From assembly GCA_020444765.1 (NCBI GenBank), contig JAGRHW010000001.1:1-37645 (forward strand): a stretch of 37,645 bases of DNA. Direction: 5' to 3'. Made by a program: the position numbers and the translations under genes. This DNA comes from Gammaproteobacteria bacterium (lineage in GTDB: Bacteria > Pseudomonadota > Gammaproteobacteria > Granulosicoccales > Granulosicoccaceae). The notes below the pieces were generated by a model. That model saw only the letters and a program-made list of their open reading frames with translations, did not search any database and had not been told where the DNA came from. Positions 1 through 5,621 of this stretch are shown piece by piece; position 1 is the stretch's first letter; every line of letters starts with the position of its first letter.

Positions 1-80
1 ACACCCCGGACTTCGCCAGTCGGACAGGGGTCATGCCACACGGCATTCACCCTTTTACCGATTTCTTGGAGTGTTTGGAT
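1..80 (+). promoter_or_regulatory. Repeated leader, copy 1 (3' part only)
   Basis: These 80 bases precede the ATG at 81 and match almost base for base the sequence before the ATGs at 1649 and 3453. They contain a small hairpin with arms ATGCC/GGCAT and a weaker stem around GACT/AGTC. They end in a ribosome binding site (TTGGAG) followed by the start codon. The upstream half of the element lies outside the window. A possible upstream start inside this repeat is rejected because the repeat is shared by unrelated genes and diverges exactly at the downstream ATG. Confidence 0.75.
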
Positions 81-401
81 ATGAATGAATTTGACGTTGC
101 CATCGTTCGTGGGGGAAGTTCTGTGCGGATCGATTTTTCTAATGCCGAGTATGGAACTGTACGTTTGTTTTCACACTGCGGACTTGATGATGAAATCAAT
201 GTCCTGGCAGATTCTGAGAGTGTTGTTGTCGTTGCCGTTTTGGACGCCTTACCTACGGTTAGTGCTGAGCGTTTTGCCTTGGATGATGGTGAATTGATCT
301 CAGATGTCTTCTTTCAAGAGCACCATGCTGAGCGGGTGTTGGCGGAGGTCAATGGTGATCGGGATGCGCTGGCTGACTTTCTACAGGAGTATCTATACTG
401 A
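81..401 (+). CDS. Unrecognised very acidic 106-residue protein
   Basis: I do not recognise this family. The start at 81 was chosen because the sequence before it is the repeated leader also found before two other genes, and the TTGGAG ribosome binding site is correctly placed. The protein has about 22 Asp/Glu against 6 Arg and no Lys, so it should be strongly negatively charged. It has no obvious membrane segment or signal peptide and is short and compact. Sharing its leader with an ArdC-like antirestriction gene suggests early expression after plasmid entry. Acidic DNA-mimic antirestriction proteins are known on plasmids (for example ArdA), so anti-defence is a reasonable but unproven guess. 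No motif supports a specific activity. Confidence 0.7.
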   Translation: MNEFDVAIVRGGSSVRIDFSNAEYGTVRLFSHCGLDDEINVLADSESVVVVAVLDALPTVSAERFALDDGELISDVFFQEHHAERVLAEVNGDRDALADFLQEYLY

Positions 402-468
402 TGAAATCCGGTGAAATACAACCTCAGGACTTGAGAGATGAGCATACAATTTTCTTGGAGGATATCTC

Positions 469-1218
469 ATGCTGAAACTTGCTGAAACGAAAATTGAACA
501 GGTTGTGGCCGAGCGCGATGCGATCATCGAGGCCTATGCAAAAGCCAGTGTACTGGTCGATGAGTCACGAAAACGGGCGGATGCAATTAGGCCTAATTTA
601 TTCCCTTTTGATGCGCGGCTTCGGGTTTCGGTCGATGAGTATCGCAAAGATGTCGATAGAAGGTTGTGGTATACATTTTATAGAGAAATCGGACTTGCTG
701 ACTATTTCGATGCAAACGCGAAAAAGGCTTTCGATGTTTCCCTTGACGCGGATCCCCCTACTTTCGATTTACCCAATATCGAGGCGGCAATGGAGGCAGG
801 AGCACGGGATGCTCAGATATACCTGAATCGCGGTATCTATATGCTTTTTGTTGGTCGAGATAGAAAATACAAGACGAACACACGTCATACTGTGAAGATG
901 GAGAAAGCAATCATTTTGAAACGCTGCTGTAATACAACCTTCGGGCAGATAACATTGGATTATCTTTCGCCTTTTGAAGATCTTCACCGATCCGTATGTG
1001 TGATCCGAGGTGAGAAATACAAAGCGATGGAGCTGGCTAATCGCGTTGCACAGGTCTGGAAAGAGACGGGTGAACCTTATCAGGACGATACATACTGGCT
1101 TAAAGGTTGTCTTAATGGGAATTTGCACTGCCGTATTTTGGATCCGTATGTTCTCGATGAGATTAACCGGCGGATCGCCTTACACGCCGGCGCTGTACTG
1201 GCGGAGGATTCTAAATAA
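469..1218 (+). CDS. DUF4942-domain protein
   Basis: A 249-residue protein with a GGAGG ribosome binding site seven bases before the ATG. The N-terminus (about 1-40) is helical. The rest matches the DUF4942 pattern as I remember it: an RRLWYTFYREIGL-type segment near residue 64, a region around 95-105 (DPPTFDLPNIEAAM), a segment with an Asn/Thr-Lys pattern near 135-150, and a C-terminal NGNLHCRILDP stretch ending in a helix. DUF4942 proteins are common on plasmids and phages and their function is not established. It lies 67 bases behind the acidic protein, probably in the same transcript, and is followed by a strong terminator at 1262. A role in early plasmid establishment is inferred from context only. 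Confidence 0.75.
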   Translation: MLKLAETKIEQVVAERDAIIEAYAKASVLVDESRKRADAIRPNLFPFDARLRVSVDEYRKDVDRRLWYTFYREIGLADYFDANAKKAFDVSLDADPPTFDLPNIEAAMEAGARDAQIYLNRGIYMLFVGRDRKYKTNTRHTVKMEKAIILKRCCNTTFGQITLDYLSPFEDLHRSVCVIRGEKYKAMELANRVAQVWKETGEPYQDDTYWLKGCLNGNLHCRILDPYVLDEINRRIALHAGAVLAEDSK

Positions 1219-1261
1219 GGCATAGGCGCTTATGAACCCGCTTGATTGCTTCGCAAATTTT

Positions 1262-1297
1262 GGCCGGTGATTTGGATCACCGGTCAGCACTTTTTAC
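1262..1297 (+). terminator. Rho-independent terminator after the DUF4942 gene
   Basis: The arms CCGGTGAT (1264-1271) and ATCACCGG (1276-1283) form a perfect 8-bp stem with a TTGG loop. A short spacer and TTTTT follow. It sits 45 bases after the stop codon at 1218. Confidence 0.8.
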
Positions 1298-1387
1298 CCT
1301 AATCGCCGTAATGCCTTGTCGTTTAGGGCGGGGATATCAGGTGACACGCCCTCCCCTTCACTATCGCTTCCGCACGCCGTGCGGGTA

Positions 1388-1648
1388 GGTGTTCCTTGGA
1401 ACTCGTTCGTCGAGCCGGCCAAACAGCAGGCCAGCTCGATGCGGAACACCAGGTGTATCCGCGAGCCAGGGGCGCTGCCCCTCTGATAACACGAGGGTAT
1501 CCCCAACCTTCCGCGCTCCGCTGCGCTTCACTTGTGCAGGCCGGGTGATCCCCCTCCCTCGCGTTCTCCACACCCCGGACTTCGCCAGTCGGACAGGGGT
1601 CATGCCACACGGCATTCACCCTTTTACCGATTTCTTGGAGTGTTTGAT
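1388..1648 (+). promoter_or_regulatory. Repeated structured leader, copy 2, upstream of ardC-like gene
   Basis: The part from about 1436 to 1648 matches copy 3 (3249-3452); the last 80 bases also match copy 1. The region is GC-rich and full of inverted repeats. GGTGTTCC (1388-1395) can pair with GGAACACC (1443-1450) around an inner stem of CGAGC-GGCC type (about 1411-1438). GCGGA...TCCGC encloses an ACAC/GTGT stem. AGGGGC/GCCCCT forms a 3-base-loop hairpin. AAC 1488-1490 plus CGAGGG 1492-1497 pair with CCCTCG 1556-1561 plus GTT 1563-1565. ATGCC/GGCAT forms the last hairpin before the ribosome binding site. Copy 3 preserves the long-range stem through paired changes. I see no protein-like reading frame and no standard -35/-10 pair. 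A single-stranded promoter or a transcript-level control element is inferred. Confidence 0.75.
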
Positions 1649-2524
1649 ATGGGTACTCAATTTGATATTTACGCAAACGTTACAAACCGGATCATTGAGG
1701 AGATGGAGCAAGGACGGCTACCTTGGGAAAAAGATTGGATTTGTGCTGGTGGGATCATCAATCGTGTCAGTAAAAAAGCATATTCTGGTATCAATATTCT
1801 AATTCTCGGCTTAGCTGGGATGGCCTATAGCTCACAGCAATGGTTGACATTCAAACAGGCGAAGGAGCTTGGTGGATCGATCCGTAAAGGCGAAAAAGGG
1901 ACGCGAATTGTATTTTATAAAAACCGAGTCATTAAGGATGAGGCGGATCCCGACAACGACAAGACAATCCCAGTGCTGAGAACGTACACTGTTTTTAATA
2001 TTGAGCAATGCGAAGATATCGAAGCATACAAGATGGAATCGAATAACGGCGAGTCAGAGACCCCGCTTTATGATTTCGTTCAAGAGCTGGCGCGAGCGAA
2101 TGAGATTCGTATGACTTATGGAGATCCCGCCTATTCCGAATCGGCTGATGTGGTCAGAATGCTGCAACTTTCTGAATTCCGGACAGAGGCCGGTTACGCC
2201 CAAGCAGCGACGCACGAGTTCACACACTGGACCGGTGCCGCTAAACGCCTAGGCCGATTCAAAGAGTTTGAAGAAGAGTTCACTACTCACCGTGAAGCCT
2301 ATGCACGCGAAGAGTTGGTGGCAGAGCTCGGGAGTGCGTTCTTTAGCGTTTATCTCGGTATTCCGAGTGTGACTACACACGCCGCGTATCTGCAAGCCTG
2401 GATAAAGGCGCTCAGGGGTGATAAGAAATTTATCTTCAGTGCTGCTGCAGATGCAAACCGCGCATTGATGCTGCTACACCCTGCCATGTTCAGGGCAAAG
2501 GATTTAGAAGGCGAGGATGAGTGA
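1649..2524 (+). CDS. ardC: ArdC-like antirestriction protein (ssDNA-binding domain plus zincin domain)
   Basis: A 291-residue protein with the two-part ArdC architecture. The N-terminal domain (about 5-120) resembles the ssDNA-binding antirestriction domain, including the PW segment at 25-26, a conserved NxxxKxxYxGIN-like stretch at 38-50 and a KxGExGTxIVFYK segment at 80-91. The C-terminal domain (about 140-285) is a zincin-like metallopeptidase with HEFTH at 189-193 and EELVAE at 221-226 as metal ligands. ArdC proteins protect incoming single-stranded plasmid DNA from host restriction. The start is the ATG that ends the repeated leader, supported by TTGGAG. The gene ends just before a strong terminator. 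On the inferred transfer map it enters the recipient early, and the entering strand is its template. Confidence 0.88.
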   Translation: MGTQFDIYANVTNRIIEEMEQGRLPWEKDWICAGGIINRVSKKAYSGINILILGLAGMAYSSQQWLTFKQAKELGGSIRKGEKGTRIVFYKNRVIKDEADPDNDKTIPVLRTYTVFNIEQCEDIEAYKMESNNGESETPLYDFVQELARANEIRMTYGDPAYSESADVVRMLQLSEFRTEAGYAQAATHEFTHWTGAAKRLGRFKEFEEEFTTHREAYAREELVAELGSAFFSVYLGIPSVTTHAAYLQAWIKALRGDKKFIFSAAADANRALMLLHPAMFRAKDLEGEDE

Positions 2525-2530
2525 ATAAAC

Positions 2531-2572
2531 GAGGGGCGTGAGCCCCTCTTTTTCGCCCGCTATTCGCGGGCG
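2531..2572 (+). terminator. Terminator after ardC-like gene, with a second hairpin
   Basis: GAGGGGC (2531-2537) and GCCCCTC (2542-2548) form a perfect 7-bp stem with a GTGA loop followed by TTTTT. A second perfect hairpin, CGCCCGC/GCGGGCG (2554-2572), follows directly, and GCCGC/GCGGC follows that at about 2580. Confidence 0.85.
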
Positions 2573-2615
2573 TAAAGGTGCCGCTAAGCGGCGGCTATTT
2601 TGCGAAAGCTTTCAG

Positions 2616-2661
2616 TGGTGATTGGCAAAAAATTGGCAATATGCTTGCGTTATATTGGCGG
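2616..2661. repeat. Second cluster of TTGGCA boxes at 11-bp phasing
   Basis: TTGGC boxes occur with their TGGC at 2623, 2634 and 2656, exactly 11 and 22 bases apart, with a degenerate TTGC at 2645 filling the gap. This is the motif and spacing of the large array at 10291-10525 beside the stb operon, so the same DNA-binding protein may bind here. Confidence 0.6.
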
Positions 2662-2685
2662 TTAAGTTCAAGTGGTTACGTTAGA

Positions 2686-2790
2686 CTATTTTTTGTCCTT
2701 ATCTTCTTTCTCGTTCAGGTATACCGAGTACACCACGAAGAAAACAAAGCCTAAGCCTAACACCGTTGCTAAAATAGCTGGCCAATTCAT
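2686..2790 (-). CDS. 34-residue single-pass membrane protein
   Basis: A short frame on the minus strand with an AGGAG ribosome binding site about eight bases before its ATG (complement of 2788-2790). The product starts MNWPAILATVLG, has one hydrophobic helix of about 20 residues, and ends in a charged tail rich in Lys, Glu and Asp. It is bounded by the box cluster at 2616-2661 and the 32-bp repeat array. Similar tiny membrane proteins are common on plasmids but I cannot assign a function. Longer frames running through the repeat array in this phase are rejected as repeat artefacts. The proper ribosome binding site and membrane-protein composition are the only support. Confidence 0.55.
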   Translation of the reverse strand: MNWPAILATVLGLGFVFFVVYSVYLNEKEDKDKK

Positions 2791-2882
2791 TCGAATTACT
2801 CCTGCTGATCCTCTTTCATTGAAGATAACACATACAGCGCTGCCAATTCGTTCAGCACCGGATTCCGGTAGAACCAAAATAT

Positions 2883-3142
2883 GATATTTGGCCGCACGGC
2901 AAAGGCGAAAATATGGTATTTGGTCGCACGGCAAAGGCGAAAATATGGTATTTGGTCGCACGGCAAAGGCGAAAATATGGTATTTGGCCGCACGGCTACC
3001 TTTTTTTTGTAAGGGAATGACTACCAAAAAGGTAGTTATCCACTGTTATCCATATTTTTTTATTCACAATACGGCAAAGCCCCGAAATATGGAATTTGGC
3101 CGCACGGCAATAGTGGAATATGGTATTTGGCCGCACGGGACG
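2883..3142. repeat. 32-bp repeat array (four tandem copies plus two further copies)
   Basis: A unit built on ATGGTATTTGG[C/T]CGCACGG followed by CAAAGGCGAAAAT repeats every 32 bases, with its GGTATT at about 2883 (variant), 2915, 2947 and 2979. Two more copies start at 3091 and 3122, 31 bases apart. Each unit contains the small dyad GCCG-CA-CGGC or its variant. Between the two groups are a hairpin (ACTACC/GGTAGT, 3020-3036) and two DnaA-box-like sites. Spacing of about three helical turns suggests binding of a protein on one face. It resembles iterons of a replication or partition site. No initiator gene adjoins it. Confidence 0.75.
3036..3054 (+). promoter_or_regulatory. Two DnaA-box-like sites inside the 32-bp repeat region
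   Basis: TTATCCACT (3036-3044) and TTATCCATA (3046-3054) each match the DnaA consensus TTATCCACA at seven or eight of nine positions and are ten bases apart, with an AT-rich run after them. Confidence 0.5.
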
Positions 3143-3248
3143 GGAGAACAATGTCCTGTATTATCAAAGACATAGTGATATATTTCTATGTCGCTTAACC
3201 CGAAAGGAATCGCTACGCGATACGTGCCACGCGCTCTACACCGACTCT

Positions 3249-3452
3249 TCGATGCGGAACACCAGGTGTATCCGCGAACCAGGGGCGCCGCCCCTCGTGA
3301 TCCACTAGGGTCTCCCCAACCTTCCGCGCTGCGTTTGTGCAGGCCGGGTGATTCCCCTCCCTAGCTGATCTCACACCCCGGACTTCGCCAGTCGGACAGG
3401 GGTCATGCCACACGGCATTCACCCTTTTACCGATTTCTTGGAGTCTTTGGAT
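3249..3452 (+). promoter_or_regulatory. Repeated structured leader, copy 3
   Basis: This copy aligns with 1436-1648 over its whole length with short gaps, and its last 80 bases match 1-80. The terminal ATGCC/GGCAT and AGGGGC/GCCCCT hairpins are kept. The long-range stem is also kept with different bases: GATC 3299-3302 plus CTAGGG 3305-3310 pair with CCCTAG 3359-3364 plus GATC 3367-3370. Sequence upstream of 3249 is not shared with copy 2, which defines the left edge of the common module at about 1436 and 3249. It ends in TTGGAG before the ATG at 3453. Confidence 0.75.
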
Positions 3453-3755
3453 ATGATTCGGCGTTACTATTGCTTTTATGATTGGGAATTTGCAGGTATA
3501 CCCGTGCAAATTGCAATTTGTCCTCAGTGGAGTGAGACTTTGAACGTGATGCACATAGAAGTGAGATCCGACGTAGAGCAAGCTCAAAGACGAGCATTGC
3601 CGATAACAGAGACTGGATATAAATCAATATTCACCCATGATCTGACAGATGATCTTGATAGTGTTTTTGAGTGGATAAAGCAGGAAGTGCATCGAGCATC
3701 GAACCAAAAACCTCAATGGGCTCAAGTAGACTTATTTGGTGGTGGGGATGGCTGA
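3453..3755 (+). CDS. Unrecognised 100-residue protein behind repeated leader copy 3
   Basis: The start is the ATG that terminates the repeated leader, with TTGGAG eight to ten bases before it. The product begins MIRRYYCFYDWEF, contains a central ALPITETGYKSIF segment that looks like a conserved core, and ends with an Asp/Trp-containing helix and GGGDG. It has no signal peptide or membrane segment. I do not recognise the family. The last eight bases overlap the next gene, which indicates translational coupling. Sharing its leader with the ArdC-like gene suggests the same timing of expression, and therefore possibly an anti-defence or establishment role. That is inference only. Confidence 0.7.
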   Translation: MIRRYYCFYDWEFAGIPVQIAICPQWSETLNVMHIEVRSDVEQAQRRALPITETGYKSIFTHDLTDDLDSVFEWIKQEVHRASNQKPQWAQVDLFGGGDG

Positions 3756-4170
3756 TATACCGTCGCGAAATATCAAGGTCGAACTGATGTTTGATTGCTG
3801 TACAGATGATGCCCGTGAAGACGTACTGGCGTATTTCGAGCAGTTGGCGAGCGATATCGTCAATCATGTTGACGAAGAAGGCGTTTACTTTGTGCTTGCG
3901 CCGGAGACAAACGTAACGCTCTCCGATGGAGAACCAACCATGACACATCGGGTTGAATTCAGTCAATCCGTTCCGCGAGAAGACCGCTTTGTTGATATTG
4001 TCTATACTTGTCAACAAGCAATGGTTGAACAGATATCTCCACACTACGTGCTCATCAGCGGCCAATTTACTGTCACCGATACAGGGACCGGTGAATCGAG
4101 CATGAAGTCACTGAAGAAGATCCGAAAAAAAATCAACGCAGCCAGGCTCACGATAGAGCCGGCGCTTTAG
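3748..4170 (+). CDS. Unrecognised 140-residue protein coupled to the preceding gene
   Basis: The ATG at 3748 lies inside the end of the previous gene (ATGGCTGA overlap) and is preceded by a GGTGGGG ribosome binding site. An ATG twelve bases upstream is less well placed. The first three quarters are acidic and look alpha/beta (KVELMFDCC..., a GVYFVLAP segment, a VDIVYTCQQ segment). The last 25 residues are strongly basic (KSLKKIRKKINAAR), so the charge is sharply divided between the two ends. No signal peptide or transmembrane helix is visible and no family is recognised. The operon context links it with the protein at 3453 and with the leader-controlled set. Confidence 0.7.
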   Translation: MADIPSRNIKVELMFDCCTDDAREDVLAYFEQLASDIVNHVDEEGVYFVLAPETNVTLSDGEPTMTHRVEFSQSVPREDRFVDIVYTCQQAMVEQISPHYVLISGQFTVTDTGTGESSMKSLKKIRKKINAARLTIEPAL

Positions 4171-4207
4171 ATACAAAAGTTTTCAGCCAGATTAGTTATT
4201 CCCAGTA

Positions 4208-4232
4208 GCGCCGCCGGCGCGTATTGTATAAT
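4208..4232 (+). promoter_or_regulatory. Possible promoter/operator of the Fic module
   Basis: A TATAAT hexamer at 4227-4232 lies seven bases after the inverted repeat GCGCCG-C-CGGCGC (4208-4220). There is no good -35. A dyad overlapping the promoter would fit self-repression, as is common for toxin-antitoxin operons. Identified by eye only. Confidence 0.35.
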
Positions 4233-4277
4233 TATTGGTATCGTCGGCCATACGGCCGTGTTGTATCCGTGATAGTC

Positions 4278-4481
4278 ATGAAAAAAAGCAGACCTTTCGA
4301 CCCTTCCGCATCGCCCACTGTTGCCCTGATGCCTAGCGACATGCGTTTTGTCGCTGCCAGTTTTTCCGGACTTGGCAAAACGCTCAGCCACAGCGCTCGT
4401 ATAGAAATCGCTGAAAATCTAGCAGGTGTTTCTACGCCCAACCAGTCGATAGCCAGGCTTATTGCTCAGGCACGCCGGTGA
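4278..4481 (+). CDS. Small Fic-associated protein, possible VbhA/FicA-like antitoxin
   Basis: A 67-residue protein encoded directly before the Fic gene. Its stop codon overlaps the Fic ATG by one base. Class I Fic antitoxins such as VbhA carry an inhibitory [S/T]xxxE[G/N] motif. Here S39-A-R-I-E43 fits the Ser-to-Glu part, but the next residue is Ile instead of Gly or Asn. The C-terminal half is helical (residues 37-66) and the N-terminus is Pro/Ser-rich. The start at 4278 is the best in-frame ATG near the gene, but its ribosome binding site is weak and an upstream start at 4224 is possible. Assignment as antitoxin rests on size, position and the partial motif. Confidence 0.55.
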   Translation: MKKSRPFDPSASPTVALMPSDMRFVAASFSGLGKTLSHSARIEIAENLAGVSTPNQSIARLIAQARR

Positions 4482-5356
4482 TGAAAGTACCTGCTAATTA
4501 CTCAGCTTTGAGCAATATTCACGATATTACCGACCTTGGTGCCGCAGAAAAACTCGAAAGCGATGTCACCGCAATTCGATTAGCTGAGCTGGGACAAAAC
4601 CCTATGCCGCCTGCTTTCGATTTACAACATGCATCAGCGATACATGCACACCTCTACAGTGATCTTTATGAATGGGCAGGACAGTTCCGTGATTTCTCGG
4701 GATCTTCAAAAATCGAAACATCCGATGGAACACTGACTATCAAACACCCGGATCCCGAAAAGATGATCGATGGTCTGGTTAGTTTATTTGAAGATATCCG
4801 CTCGGTTTTGGAACAAGGCAAGTTTGACGGCATGAAGCGAGGTGATGTCGCTCATCATGTCTCAAATGCAATGGCTGGCGTGTTCGCGTTACAGCCCTTC
4901 CCTGCAGGCAATGAATTGGTTGCAATACAGGTCGGGCGTGATGTTGCCAGGCTAGCCGGGATGGAGATTTACGATACAATATCCTATGAACCGCGACCAG
5001 GTGAATTACAGGCGGCGATGGCGTTGTATAGCCAAGGTAAACCCGATCTTTTAGATACTCTGGTATCAGATTCACTGGGACCATACAGACAGTCTCCGTC
5101 AATGCAAGCCCAGATCGCAAAGTGGTATATTGCAAGGGAGAAGCTGGATCATCTTCTGAAAGCCCACGGAAATCTACCAAGCGCCGGATTGTTTCAACAA
5201 ACGCTGGATTCACTATCGCAGTCTATATCAAAGACCGCTGCAAAATTACCCGAGCGCGAACGTCTCGCACTTGGATCCACGCTTGATAAAGTCGAAAGTG
5301 AAACACAGGCAATGAAAAAGGCGATGCAGAAGGATGAAACCTACAAGGGCCGATAA
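4481..5356 (+). CDS. Fic-domain protein with degenerate catalytic motif
   Basis: A 291-residue protein whose residues 40-160 follow the Fic fold: FDLQHASAIHAHLYSDLYEWAGQFR at about 46-70, a flap-like hairpin around 74-90, and a core helix. The catalytic loop, normally HPFx[D/E]GNGRxxR, reads QPFPAGNELVAIQ from residue 138 (base 4892). The His is Gln, the acidic residue is Ala, and the GR after GN is EL. AMP transfer by the usual mechanism needs this His, so the protein is probably inactive as an AMPylase or does something else. The C-terminal 130 residues are helical with coiled-coil character. It is coupled to the small protein upstream and overlaps the WGR gene downstream. The frame is intact, which argues against a recent pseudogene. 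Confidence 0.8.
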   Translation: MKVPANYSALSNIHDITDLGAAEKLESDVTAIRLAELGQNPMPPAFDLQHASAIHAHLYSDLYEWAGQFRDFSGSSKIETSDGTLTIKHPDPEKMIDGLVSLFEDIRSVLEQGKFDGMKRGDVAHHVSNAMAGVFALQPFPAGNELVAIQVGRDVARLAGMEIYDTISYEPRPGELQAAMALYSQGKPDLLDTLVSDSLGPYRQSPSMQAQIAKWYIAREKLDHLLKAHGNLPSAGLFQQTLDSLSQSISKTAAKLPERERLALGSTLDKVESETQAMKKAMQKDETYKGR

Positions 5357-5621
5357 AGTATCGTTCCCCATTACTTACCGAAGGGATTCCCGTTATTACC
5401 GACTTCACATCCAAACTGATTTGATTGGCGCTCATGTGCTGATTGCAGAATGGGGGAATCAGCAGAGGGCACAAGGCGCTAAACGTTATTTTTTTTCGGA
5501 ACCATCGATACTGACATCAAGACTGCGGCGGATTGATACAATTCGCCGGTATCTCGGCTTCAGATTAACCCAGGGTACATTGCCAATCACCGTCCAATCT
5601 CATTATCCCGACCAGGGATAA
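5334..5621 (+). CDS. WGR-domain protein
   Basis: A 95-residue protein starting inside the end of the Fic gene (23-base overlap) with AGAAGG just before the ATG. Residues 20-75 match a WGR domain: RYYRLHIQTDLIGAHVLIAEWG, then a short turn, an RYFF strand and a C-terminal helix. The hallmark Trp-Gly is present but the third residue is Asn instead of Arg. WGR domains occur in eukaryotic PARPs, where they bind nucleic acid near DNA breaks, and in many small bacterial proteins of unknown role. Its 3' end overlaps the 3' end of the convergent zeta gene by 35 bases, so both genes share coding DNA. A functional link to the Fic gene is inferred from the overlap. Confidence 0.75.
   Translation: MKPTRADKVSFPITYRRDSRYYRLHIQTDLIGAHVLIAEWGNQQRAQGAKRYFFSEPSILTSRLRRIDTIRRYLGFRLTQGTLPITVQSHYPDQG

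Noticed and set aside
33..80. N-terminal extension MPHGIHPFTDFLE for the first protein
   Set aside because: The same codons occur in the shared leader before two other genes, so this is untranslated leader sequence.
1294..1676. Open frames on the minus strand across leader copy 2
   Set aside because: They come from GC-rich hairpin sequence, have no ribosome binding sites and are not supported by neighbouring genes.
2672..2884. Plus-strand frame opposite the membrane micro-protein
   Set aside because: It is the shadow of the 2686-2790 gene and has no proper start site.
2883..3142. 32-bp units considered as a CRISPR array
   Set aside because: The repeats are directly tandem with no unique spacers between them, and there are no cas genes in the window.
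2686..3175. Longer reading frames on both strands through the 32-bp array
   Set aside because: Their protein sequence is just the repeat unit translated again and again, with no ribosome binding sites.
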